Source: Actinomycetota bacterium
Lineage (GTDB): Bacteria > Actinomycetota > Acidimicrobiia > Acidimicrobiales > Iamiaceae
Reading direction: 5' to 3'
Length of the DNA stretch: 24,518 nt
NCBI GenBank assembly: GCA_018268545.1
Contig: JAFDWI010000355.1
Span: 1-24,518 of the forward strand
The number at the start of each line of letters is the position of its first letter. The stretch's first letter is position 1. Below the pieces are notes generated by a model that was not told the DNA's origin, made no database searches, and saw nothing but the letters and a program-made list of their open reading frames with translations. Below, in pieces: positions 14,826-21,313 of this stretch. The position numbers were made by a program, and so were the translations under genes.

Positions 14826-16054
14826 CCGGCGTGGGCGATTCGTGGCGAACCGATCCGTCGCACGGGCCGTCGAGATGGCGTTCGGCCCGCCCCGATACGT
14901 TCCCGGCATCGGGGGCATGGCGGCCCGGCGACCCGTTGGGCGAACGTCGGTTCCTGCGCACCGCCGCGGACCGTCCCTTCGTGCTCGAGGGTGGCGGGCA
15001 ACTGCGTGACATCGACCTCGCGTTCGAGACGTGGGGCGAGCTCAACGCTGCGGGAACCAACGCGATCCTGTTGTGCCATGCGCTGACCGGCGACAGCCAC
15101 GCGTGTGGCCCGGCGGGAAAAGGTCATCCGACACCGGGCTGGTGGGATGCGATCATCGGCCCGGGTCGACCCATCGACACCGACCGCTACTTCGTGGTCT
15201 GCGCGAACGTGCTGGGTGGCTGCCAGGGATCGACCGGTCCGTCGTCCACACGACCCGACGGTATGGGTCGCTACGGTTCGTCGTTCCCGGTCGTGTCGAT
15301 CCGCGACCAGGCGCGTCTGTTTGCGAAACTCGGGGCGAGCCTCGGGGTGCACGAGTGGCAGTCGGTCATCGGCGGGTCGATGGGCGGCATGATCGTGCTG
15401 GAACTCGCGGTCATGTTTCCCGATCGGATCCGTTCGATCATCCCGATCGCGACCTGCGGTGCCGCGACGGCACAACAGATCGCGTGGTGGAGTACCGGTC
15501 GGCGCGTCATCGCGCTCGACCCGGGTTGGAGGGGTGGCGACTATTACGACGCGCCGAACGGGCACGGTCCGCACGCGGGGCTGGCGTTGGCCCGATCCGT
15601 CTCCCAGATCACCTTCCGGACCGATGACGTCTTCACCGACCGGTTCGGCCGTGACCTCGTCGAACCCATCGACGGGGCCTTCGAGATGTGGCAGCGCTTC
15701 GAGGTCGAGCGGTACCTGGAGTACCACGGCAACAAGCTCGTCCGCCGGTTCGACGCGAACTCCTACCTGCTGCTCACCAAGGCGATGGATCTCCACGATC
15801 TGGGCCGCGGGCGCGGCGGACTCGCGCAGGCGCTTCGCCGGATCACGTCGGCTGCGTTGGTCCTGGGCGTCAACAGCGACATCCTGTATCCCGAGTATCA
15901 ACAACGCGAACTCGTCGAGGGGATGTGCAATGCCCGTGCGTCGTACGGTTTGATCGACTCGCCGCACGGCCATGATGCGTTCTTGATCGAGATGACCCAG
16001 ATGGGCACGATGATCACCGATTTCCTGTCAGACCTCGGAGACCCCCTGTCATGA
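14822..16054 (+). CDS. metX: Homoserine O-acetyltransferase (MetX)
   Basis: MetX transfers an acyl group, normally acetyl from acetyl-CoA, to homoserine, opening the route to methionine. The 410-residue protein has the alpha/beta-hydrolase fold. It shows LLCHALTGDSHACG (83-96), the nucleophile elbow IGGSMGGM with Ser186, Asp353 in GVNSDILYP and His384 in SPHGHDAFL, so the triad is complete. The N terminus is about 35 residues longer than usual, and a downstream start such as GTG 14831 cannot be excluded. The ATG at 14822 overlaps the preceding stop by four bases, and the metX stop overlaps the next ATG in the same way. Acetyl rather than succinyl donor is assumed from the family. Confidence 0.93.
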   Translation: MTGVGDSWRTDPSHGPSRWRSARPDTFPASGAWRPGDPLGERRFLRTAADRPFVLEGGGQLRDIDLAFETWGELNAAGTNAILLCHALTGDSHACGPAGKGHPTPGWWDAIIGPGRPIDTDRYFVVCANVLGGCQGSTGPSSTRPDGMGRYGSSFPVVSIRDQARLFAKLGASLGVHEWQSVIGGSMGGMIVLELAVMFPDRIRSIIPIATCGAATAQQIAWWSTGRRVIALDPGWRGGDYYDAPNGHGPHAGLALARSVSQITFRTDDVFTDRFGRDLVEPIDGAFEMWQRFEVERYLEYHGNKLVRRFDANSYLLLTKAMDLHDLGRGRGGLAQALRRITSAALVLGVNSDILYPEYQQRELVEGMCNARASYGLIDSPHGHDAFLIEMTQMGTMITDFLSDLGDPLS

Positions 16055-17217
16055 ACGAAGACCTCGATCCGGCCACGGTCGCGATCCTCGCCGGGCGCGA
16101 CCCGTCCGAATCGTCGTTGGCACCGGTGATCTACCCGACGACCGCCTTCGAGGCCCCCACGGTGGCCGAAGCGCGCCGACTGGCCCTCGACCCGTCGTCG
16201 AGCCGCTTCTACTCCCGTTACGGAAATCCGACCGTCGCCGGATTCGAAGACGCGATCGCACGACTGGAAGGCGCCGAATCGGCCCGAGCCTACGGATCGG
16301 GCATGGGCGCGGTGACCGGCATCGTGCTCGGGCTCTGCTCGAGCGGCGACCACATCGTCGCCCAGAAGCAGATCTACGGCGCCACCCAACTCGTGTTCCA
16401 GGCGGTCTGCCCGAGGTTCGGTATCGACGTCACCTTCGTCGACGCGACCGTTCCCGGAGCGTTCGAAGCGGCGATCGAACCGGGACGAACCATGCTGGTG
16501 TGGGCCGAGACCCCGGCGAACCCGCGACTCGACCTCGTCGACCTCGCCGCGCTCGGTGCGATCGCCGGGCCCGTGACCGTTGTCGACAGCACGTTCGCGA
16601 CACCGCTCGGGGTGCAGCCGCTGTCCTTCGGCGTCGATCTCGTCGTGCACTCGGCAACGAAGGGGATCGCAGGCCACAACGACGCGACGATCGGTGTCGT
16701 CGCCGGATCAGCCGAATTGATCGGATGGCTCCGAGGGTTCGCGTTGCTCCAGGGAGCGGTCGCGTCGCCCTATGACGCTGCGAACGCGTTGCGGGGGATC
16801 CGGACCCTCTCGGCGCGTCTGGACGTGCAGTGTGCGAACGCATCCGCGGTCGCAGAAGCGCTCGAATTGCATGTCGCCGTGTCCGACGTGCGCTACCCGG
16901 GTCTGGCCTCGCACCCCCAACACGAGCTCGCCGTTGCACAGATGACCCGGATGGGCGCCATGATCTCGTTCGATCTGGTCGGTGGCCTCGAGGCGGGGAG
17001 CCGGTTCGTCGAGGCGCTCGACGTGGCTCGCATCGCCACCTCGCTCGGTGGCCCCGAGACGTTGGTGACCCATCCGGCATCGACGACCCATGTCAGCCTC
17101 ACCGAGGACGAACTCACTGCCGCGGGGATCGGCCCCGGCACGATCCGGGTGTCGGTCGGGCTCGAATCGGAGCGTGACCTCGTCGGTGACTTCGTCGGTG
17201 CGCTCGACGCCCTGTGA
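16051..17217 (+). CDS. Cys/Met-metabolism PLP enzyme (cystathionine gamma-synthase or O-acylhomoserine sulfhydrylase)
   Basis: This 388-residue PLP enzyme of the Cys/Met metabolism family acts directly after MetX. It shows SRYGNPT (55-61, PLP-phosphate contact), YGSGMGAV (81-88), VVDSTFATPLGVQPL with Asp179 that pairs with the pyridine nitrogen, and HSATKGIAGHND with the PLP-binding Lys204. It would convert the acylated homoserine to cystathionine (with cysteine) or to homocysteine (with sulfide). Family members with either activity look alike at this level, so MetB and MetZ/MetY cannot be separated by eye. The ATG overlaps the metX stop (ATGA, 16051-16054), which supports a functional pair. 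The product feeds methionine and AdoMet supply. Confidence 0.9.
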   Translation: MNEDLDPATVAILAGRDPSESSLAPVIYPTTAFEAPTVAEARRLALDPSSSRFYSRYGNPTVAGFEDAIARLEGAESARAYGSGMGAVTGIVLGLCSSGDHIVAQKQIYGATQLVFQAVCPRFGIDVTFVDATVPGAFEAAIEPGRTMLVWAETPANPRLDLVDLAALGAIAGPVTVVDSTFATPLGVQPLSFGVDLVVHSATKGIAGHNDATIGVVAGSAELIGWLRGFALLQGAVASPYDAANALRGIRTLSARLDVQCANASAVAEALELHVAVSDVRYPGLASHPQHELAVAQMTRMGAMISFDLVGGLEAGSRFVEALDVARIATSLGGPETLVTHPASTTHVSLTEDELTAAGIGPGTIRVSVGLESERDLVGDFVGALDAL

Positions 17218-17273
17218 TCGGGTTCCGATCGACCCGCACCCGACGGTGCCCGGGGAAGTATCGTCGTGGTGGC

Positions 17274-18017
17274 ATGCGAGCGTTCTCCGACTCCGATTCC
17301 GGCCCGCGGAAGCGCCGTGCCGTCGTCTCCCTGCTTCTCGGGGCCGTCGTGGTGTGCGTCGGCTTCGCGCTCTCGATGACCGCTGGATTCACAGCGGGCG
17401 CCGCGGGGTCGGCTCGTTCGGAGCCGGACCCGTCGGTCACCTCGCCGACCGCCCCGGCGTCGACCTCAGGATCGGTGCCCCAGACGTCCGCGAGTGTTCC
17501 GGCGAGCGTTCCGCCGAGCGTGTCGACGCCACAATCAACGACCAACGGTTCGCATTCCTCGGGTGGGTACCAGGGCGGATCGACGGGACAGTCGTCGAAT
17601 TCGGGCCATTCGACGTGGCAGTCGTCGTCGACGGTGGATTACCAGGGTTCGACCGGCGCGTCGTCCGAAGCGACCGTCCCCCCGATGACGACGACACAGG
17701 ATCTCCTCATCGGACCTTCGACGACCGCGGCCCCGACGACCACACTCGCGCCCCGGCACGTGACCGACTCGAGCGTCACCCGAACGTCGGGGTCCAGTGA
17801 TCCGAAGGTCTGGGCGGTGTCGGGCGGACTGGTCGCGGTTGCAATCGCGCTGGCGATCGCAACGGTCATGTTCTGGCGTCGGACCCGTCCCGGTGAAGGT
17901 GATGGATCGGGGCCCGGTGATGGACCGGGCGGTGACTCCGAGGGCCCGTCCCGACGGCGCGCGACGCGTGGGCGCTCGCGCTACGCGGACCTGGTGGTCA
18001 CCTCGCCCGAACCGTGA
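17274..18017 (+). CDS. Ser/Thr-rich protein with two TM helices, unknown function
   Basis: The 247-residue product starts with a basic segment and a hydrophobic helix (about residues 15-37). A long Ser/Thr/Gly/Pro/Gln-rich region (about 45-175) follows, then a second helix (VWAVSGGLVAVAIALAIATVMFW, about 179-201) and a basic Gly/Arg-rich tail. The low-complexity part probably forms an extracellular loop or, if the first helix is cleaved, a stalk held by the second. No conserved domain was recognised. TATCGT lies nine bases upstream of this ATG. An alternative GTG at 17214 overlaps the previous stop (GTGA) and would add 20 basic residues; it fits the chain of overlaps but is less certain. It is the last gene of this run. 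Confidence 0.62.
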   Translation: MRAFSDSDSGPRKRRAVVSLLLGAVVVCVGFALSMTAGFTAGAAGSARSEPDPSVTSPTAPASTSGSVPQTSASVPASVPPSVSTPQSTTNGSHSSGGYQGGSTGQSSNSGHSTWQSSSTVDYQGSTGASSEATVPPMTTTQDLLIGPSTTAAPTTTLAPRHVTDSSVTRTSGSSDPKVWAVSGGLVAVAIALAIATVMFWRRTRPGEGDGSGPGDGPGGDSEGPSRRRATRGRSRYADLVVTSPEP

Positions 18018-18020
18018 TAC

Positions 18021-18041
18021 CGCGCCGTCTACCCCGGCGCG
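18021..18041 (+). terminator. GC-rich stem-loop after the Ser/Thr-rich gene
   Basis: CGCGCCG-TCTACCC-CGGCGCG forms a perfect seven-base-pair stem with a seven-base loop, four bases after the stop at 18015-18017. No T-run follows. It probably ends or attenuates the helicase-to-metZ transcription run. Confidence 0.4.
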
Positions 18042-18142
18042 ATCGGTCGCCCGTGGGGCCCGAGTCGTACGTCCCGGGGTCGCATTGCGACCCACGTCTC
18101 GAGCTGCTCGGCCGGCCGATTCCGGCCCGCGGGCCCGCCCGA

Positions 18143-18148
18143 TAGGGT
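18143..18148 (+). promoter_or_regulatory. -10-like element (TAGGGT) before the zinc-ribbon gene
   Basis: TAGGGT lies 32 bases before the ATG at 18181, leaving room for a short leader with the GAAGGA ribosome site (18170-18175). The same hexamer occurs before the cobalamin riboswitch at 21096-21101. No clear -35 was found. Confidence 0.4.
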
Positions 18149-18180
18149 TTTGGCCGACTGGAACACCACGAAGGATGCCG

Positions 18181-19368
18181 ATGCACTGCCCGAACTGTTC
18201 GACCGAGAACGCCGACGATTCGCTGTTCTGCATGCAATGTGGAAGCCGGCTCGTGACCGGATCGGATTCCGGATCGCCAGCCGGTGCGGTCGCGGCCGCA
18301 CCGACGACGGACGCGCCGGCACCACCGCCGCCGGTCGATCCCGGAACGGTTGTGCTCCCTCCACCGCCGGTGGCCTCCGGTGTCGCCGATCCATCGACGT
18401 TGCTCCCTCCACCTCCCGGGGATCCGGTGACGACCCTCTTGCCGCCTCCACCGGTGATTTCCGAGGTTCCCGGCCCGTCGCCCGTGGCTCCGCCAACGGT
18501 CCCGGAGGCAGCGCAGACGCCGGTGCCACCACCGGTCGATGCCGTTGTCGTGGAACCGCCGTTTGTCGCTGCGGTCACTGCCGATCAGGTCGACCCGATC
18601 GGATCGGCGAGTTCGGAACCTCTCGACCCCGAGGCGGCCGTGGCCGAGGCGGCACAGGAACCGGAGACCGCCAATCCGTGGCTTCCCCGGGAGTCGATCC
18701 CCGGCGACACGACCGCCACGGACGAAGCCGAGCCGGTGGTCGCTGACGAGCCGCCGGTGCCCGAAGGAGCCTCTGTTCCCGGGGCGCCCGACCCGGCCGT
18801 CGTGCCGGCGACGGAACACTTCGATCCGGGCACGGCGATCGACCCCGTCGCGGTGCAACCGGTCGTCGAGGCACCGGCGATGGACTCGGACGCGGTCGTC
18901 GAGGCACCGGTAATCGACTCGGGCGCCGTCGTCGAGGCACCACCGGAACCGTGGGAGCCGGACCCGGGCCCCGCCGACCCACACGATTTCGCGGCCCACC
19001 TGGCGCGGATGAGCGATGCGACCCGTCCGCACGCCGAGGCGCCTCTGCTCGTCGCGTCCTCGCTCGTCGAACCCGACGAGACGGTCCTGGTCGTCGTGCC
19101 GGGTCTGATCGGCGACATCGTCGGTGTCGCGATGGTGACGGATCGGCGCGTGCTGCTGGTGAACGGACGCCGGTGGAATCCGGTCGTCGAGGCGTTCCCG
19201 ATCGACGTGAGCCTCAGCGTCGAAGGTTGGCAGGACGAGCAGACGGCGATGCTCACGTTCATCGCGGATCGCCTCGTTCGAATCACCGCGATCGTCGACA
19301 AACCCCTCGCGTTCGAGGTTGCACGCGTCGTACGCGAGCGGGTTGCGGCGTCGACCGGAACTGCCTGA
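18181..19368 (+). CDS. Zinc-ribbon protein with Pro-rich linker and C-terminal PH-like domain
   Basis: The 395-residue protein begins with a zinc ribbon, Cys3, Cys6, Cys17 and Cys20 (CPNC and CMQC). A long disordered region (about 25-265) is rich in Pro, Ala, Val and Glu and includes three LPPPP blocks and an 11-residue repeat. The C-terminal 110 residues look folded: LVEPDETVLVVVPGLIGD, VAMVTDRRVLLVNGRRW and a closing helix FEVARVVRERVAAS. This resembles bacterial PH-like (bPH) domains by eye. No signal peptide or membrane helix was seen, so it is probably cytoplasmic and may bind membrane or protein partners. The ATG at 18181 is preferred to the ATG at 18175 because GAAGGA lies five bases before it. 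No function is known. Confidence 0.72.
   Translation: MHCPNCSTENADDSLFCMQCGSRLVTGSDSGSPAGAVAAAPTTDAPAPPPPVDPGTVVLPPPPVASGVADPSTLLPPPPGDPVTTLLPPPPVISEVPGPSPVAPPTVPEAAQTPVPPPVDAVVVEPPFVAAVTADQVDPIGSASSEPLDPEAAVAEAAQEPETANPWLPRESIPGDTTATDEAEPVVADEPPVPEGASVPGAPDPAVVPATEHFDPGTAIDPVAVQPVVEAPAMDSDAVVEAPVIDSGAVVEAPPEPWEPDPGPADPHDFAAHLARMSDATRPHAEAPLLVASSLVEPDETVLVVVPGLIGDIVGVAMVTDRRVLLVNGRRWNPVVEAFPIDVSLSVEGWQDEQTAMLTFIADRLVRITAIVDKPLAFEVARVVRERVAASTGTA
18862..18941 (+). repeat. 33-base in-frame tandem repeat in the zinc-ribbon gene
   Basis: GTCGTCGAGGCACC recurs at 18862, 18895 and 18928, a period of 33 bases. It encodes VVEAP followed by six variable residues (AMDSDA, VIDSGA). This is part of the disordered linker. 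Confidence 0.75.
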
Positions 19369-19384
19369 ACGTCGTCGCTCCTGC

Positions 19385-19390
19385 TAACCT
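19385..19390 (+). promoter_or_regulatory. -10-like element (TAACCT) before tRNA-Gly
   Basis: TAACCT lies ten bases before the mature tRNA 5' end. A -35 (CTGAAC-like, near 19365-19370) is weak and too close. The element falls in the 32-base gap after the zinc-ribbon gene. Confidence 0.35.
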
Positions 19391-19400
19391 GAGCGCATAC

Positions 19401-19476
19401 GCGGACGTGGCTCAGTTGGTAGAGCATCACCTTGCCAAGGTGAGGGTCGCGGGTTCGAATCCCGTCGTCCGCTCCA
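19401..19476 (+). tRNA. tRNA-Gly (anticodon GCC)
   Basis: A complete cloverleaf can be drawn. The acceptor stem GCGGACG (19401-19407) pairs with CGTCCGC (19466-19472). The D arm is GCTC/GAGC. The anticodon stem TCACC/GGTGA closes the loop TTGCCAA with anticodon GCC. The T arm GCGGG-TTCGAAT-CCCGT carries the invariant TTCGA. The discriminator is T and CCA is encoded at 19474-19476. GCC reads the GGC and GGU glycine codons. Confidence 0.97.
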
Positions 19477-19490
19477 CAATGCGGTGAAAC

Positions 19491-19514
19491 GAAGGCCCTC
19501 TCCCGAGGGCCTTC
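19491..19514. terminator. Intrinsic terminator between tRNA-Gly and pyk
   Basis: GAAGGCCCTC-TCCC-GAGGGCCTTC is a perfect ten-base-pair stem with a four-base loop. On the plus strand it is followed by GCCGCGTTTG, a weak T-rich tail. It starts 15 bases after the tRNA and lies 25 bases beyond the pyk stop, so it can serve both converging units. Confidence 0.8.
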
Positions 19515-19538
19515 GCCGCGTTTGTCGCGACGGTCTGG

Positions 19539-20987
19539 TCAATCGACGCGGAGCATCCGGACCGTGTCGCTCACCGGTTCGATCGCCTCGGGCGCCCCGA
19601 CCATGACCGCGACGAGATCGCCCTGGTGGATGTGGCCGTTTCGCAGCGCTTCGGTGACCGCTGCTGACACGGTGCCGTCGGTCGATGACCTGGGTTCGAC
19701 GAGCATCGGCGTGATACCCCACGCGACGGAGAGTTCCCGGGCGACCCGATCGGTGTAGGTCGCCGCCAGGATCGGGGCCGTCGGTCGGAATCTCGAGATC
19801 GCCTTGGGTGTGGCGCCCGACGCGGTGCAGGCGATGATGGCCGAGACCGGCGTGTCGAGCGTTGCCCGCCACGTGGCCGCCGAGATCGCTCCGGTGATCC
19901 GTCGTGTGATCGGCGTGTCCTGGCCCGCGACGGTCTGCTCGTGACCGATCGACAGTCCCCACTGGTACGAGTCGAACTCGGCATCAGCTCGGCGTGTGAT
20001 GCGGTCCATCGTCTTGATCACGTTCACGGGGTCGTGTCCCACCGCTGTCTCACCCGACAGCATGACCGCGCTCGTGCCGTCGAACACCGCGGTCGTCACA
20101 TCCGCGACCTCGGCTCGGGTCGGAACGGGCGCACGCACCATCGACTCGAGCATCTGCGTCGCGGTGATCACCGGCCGGCCGTACGCCACGCCGGTCCGGA
20201 TGACACGCTTCTGGAAATGCGGCACATCCTCGAATGCGCAACTGATGCCGAGGTCGCCGCGCGCGATCATCACGCCATCCGCGGTCGCGACGATCTCGTC
20301 GACGTTCGCGACCGCGTCCGCGGTCTCCAACTTCGCGATCAGCCGAGGCCCGCGACGTCCGGTCACCGCGCGTGCGCGTTCGATGTCGGCCGCGCTGCGG
20401 ACGAACGAGATCGCGACCATCTCGACGGGGGCATCACACAGCGCCCGCAGCGCGACCAGGTCGGAATCGGTCGGCGAAGCGAGGTCCAGGTGCTCGGTCG
20501 GGATTGTCACCCCCGGTCGGCCGCGCGTGAAGCCGCCGTTGAGGACCTTCGCCGTCACCGGACCGCCGTCGTTGCCCAAGACGGTCAGTTCGATCGCGCC
20601 GTCGCCGAGCACCACCCGGTCGCCTGCTCGGAGAACCTCGGCGGCATTCGGGAAGTCGATGATGATCCGCTGCGCCGTGCTCGACTCGTCCGCGGCTGTT
20701 GCCGACACGAGCTCGACGATGGCGCCGTCGTCGAGGCGCGTCTCACCATCGGCGAAGGTCGCTGCCCGGATCTTCGGTCCGGGCAGGTCGGCGAGGATGC
20801 CGATGTGTCGGCCCGACTCGGATGCGAGGTGGGCGATCCGACCGATCAGCTCGAGCGCATCGTCGAGGCTCGAGTGCGAAAGCGACACCCGTGCAGTGTC
20901 CATCCCCGCTTCGATCATGCCGGTCAGTGTCTCCGGATCCCAGGAAGCTGGTCCGATGGTGGCGACGATCTTGGTGCGACGGGTCAT
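19539..20987 (-). CDS. pyk: Pyruvate kinase
   Basis: The enzyme converts phosphoenolpyruvate and ADP to pyruvate and ATP, the last step of glycolysis. The protein has 482 residues, the normal length. Visible motifs are KIVATIGPAS (6-15), AGMDTARVSLSHS (27-39), LADLPGPKIR (65-74), LIAKLE with the catalytic Lys, MIARGDLGI and TATQMLESM. Two substrate-site features differ from muscle enzyme. Lys72 replaces the Glu that defines potassium dependence (rabbit Glu117) and Leu68 replaces Thr113. Ser35 replaces the potassium ligand Asn74. These point to a potassium-independent form. The start ATG at 20987 lies six bases after TACGGT with no clear Shine-Dalgarno. It is divergent from the B12-regulated operon. 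Confidence 0.95.
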   Translation of the reverse strand: MTRRTKIVATIGPASWDPETLTGMIEAGMDTARVSLSHSSLDDALELIGRIAHLASESGRHIGILADLPGPKIRAATFADGETRLDDGAIVELVSATAADESSTAQRIIIDFPNAAEVLRAGDRVVLGDGAIELTVLGNDGGPVTAKVLNGGFTRGRPGVTIPTEHLDLASPTDSDLVALRALCDAPVEMVAISFVRSAADIERARAVTGRRGPRLIAKLETADAVANVDEIVATADGVMIARGDLGISCAFEDVPHFQKRVIRTGVAYGRPVITATQMLESMVRAPVPTRAEVADVTTAVFDGTSAVMLSGETAVGHDPVNVIKTMDRITRRADAEFDSYQWGLSIGHEQTVAGQDTPITRRITGAISAATWRATLDTPVSAIIACTASGATPKAISRFRPTAPILAATYTDRVARELSVAWGITPMLVEPRSSTDGTVSAAVTEALRNGHIHQGDLVAVMVGAPEAIEPVSDTVRMLRVD

Positions 20988-20993
20988 CCTGGC

Positions 20994-20999
20994 ACCGTA
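20994..20999 (-). promoter_or_regulatory. -10 element (TACGGT), probable leaderless start of pyk
   Basis: On the minus strand TACGGT is followed by six bases (GCCAGG) and the pyk ATG. AGG directly abuts the ATG, which is too close to act as a ribosome site. Confidence 0.45.
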
Positions 21000-21063
21000 G
21001 CGGCGACCGGGGTCCGAACCATCGGCGACTCCGCCGGGCGCCGATGCCCGATGCCCCTCGCCC

Positions 21064-21089
21064 TGACAGATGGCACATGTTGCCTGTCA
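21064..21089. promoter_or_regulatory. Inverted repeat upstream of the riboswitch promoter, candidate operator
   Basis: TGACAG (21064-21069) and CTGTCA (21084-21089) are perfect inverted arms 14 bases apart. GGCA/TGCC (21072-21075 with 21081-21084) gives partial inner symmetry. The site ends six bases before the TAGGGT -10 element, covering the -35 region. It may bind a transcription factor in addition to riboswitch control. Confidence 0.4.
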
Positions 21090-21095
21090 CGGCAC

Positions 21096-21101
21096 TAGGG
21101 T
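21096..21101 (+). promoter_or_regulatory. -10-like element (TAGGGT) of the B12-regulated operon
   Basis: TAGGGT lies directly before the riboswitch, so transcription starting about seven bases later would include the whole aptamer. No convincing -35 is present at the usual distance. Confidence 0.45.
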
Positions 21102-21102
21102 G

Positions 21103-21222
21103 AGGCGCGACAACCAATGGTCCGTCGTGGAGACGGGGGAAGTCCGGTGTGAATCCGGCGCTGACCCGCAACCGTGGTCGAAGGTGTGAACCTTCGCGAG
21201 CCGGGATACCCGTTCCGACGTC
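21103..21222 (+). promoter_or_regulatory. Cobalamin (B12) riboswitch
   Basis: The leader carries the conserved cobalamin aptamer core. GGTCCGTCG (21119-21127) is followed by GGGGAAGTCCGGTG-TGAATCCGG (the P4-P5 region with paired CCGG arms), GCTGACCCGCAACCGTGG (the B12-box equivalent, in the form common in actinobacteria), an AAGGT/ACCTT hairpin, and GAGCCGGGATACCCG near the 3' end. The exact ends are approximate. It sits on the sense strand of the two-gene operon at 21314-23439. The following 91 bases hold CGACCCG (21231-21237) and CGGGTCG (21267-21273), which can pair, followed by CTTTGCT. Whether control is by termination or by hiding the ribosome site (AGGAGA, 21303-21308) cannot be read. 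Such switches normally lower expression when adenosyl- or methylcobalamin is plentiful. Confidence 0.9.
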
Positions 21223-21313
21223 GTACCTTCCGACCCGTCGAGGAACGCGGAGCGGAGGGGCCCGATCGGGTCGCTTTGCTCGGCGGTCGTCGACTCGATC
21301 CCAGGAGATCAAG

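Noticed and set aside
13973..15973. Long open frame on the minus strand (666 codons) opposite the Ig-like protein and metX genes
   Set aside because: It lies wholly antisense to well-supported genes. Its product is Arg/Asp/Pro-rich without domain motifs, as expected for a GC-rich shadow frame.
19941..21098. Long plus-strand open frames opposite pyk
   Set aside because: They mirror the pyruvate kinase gene and one runs into the riboswitch promoter region. The products have no recognisable motif.
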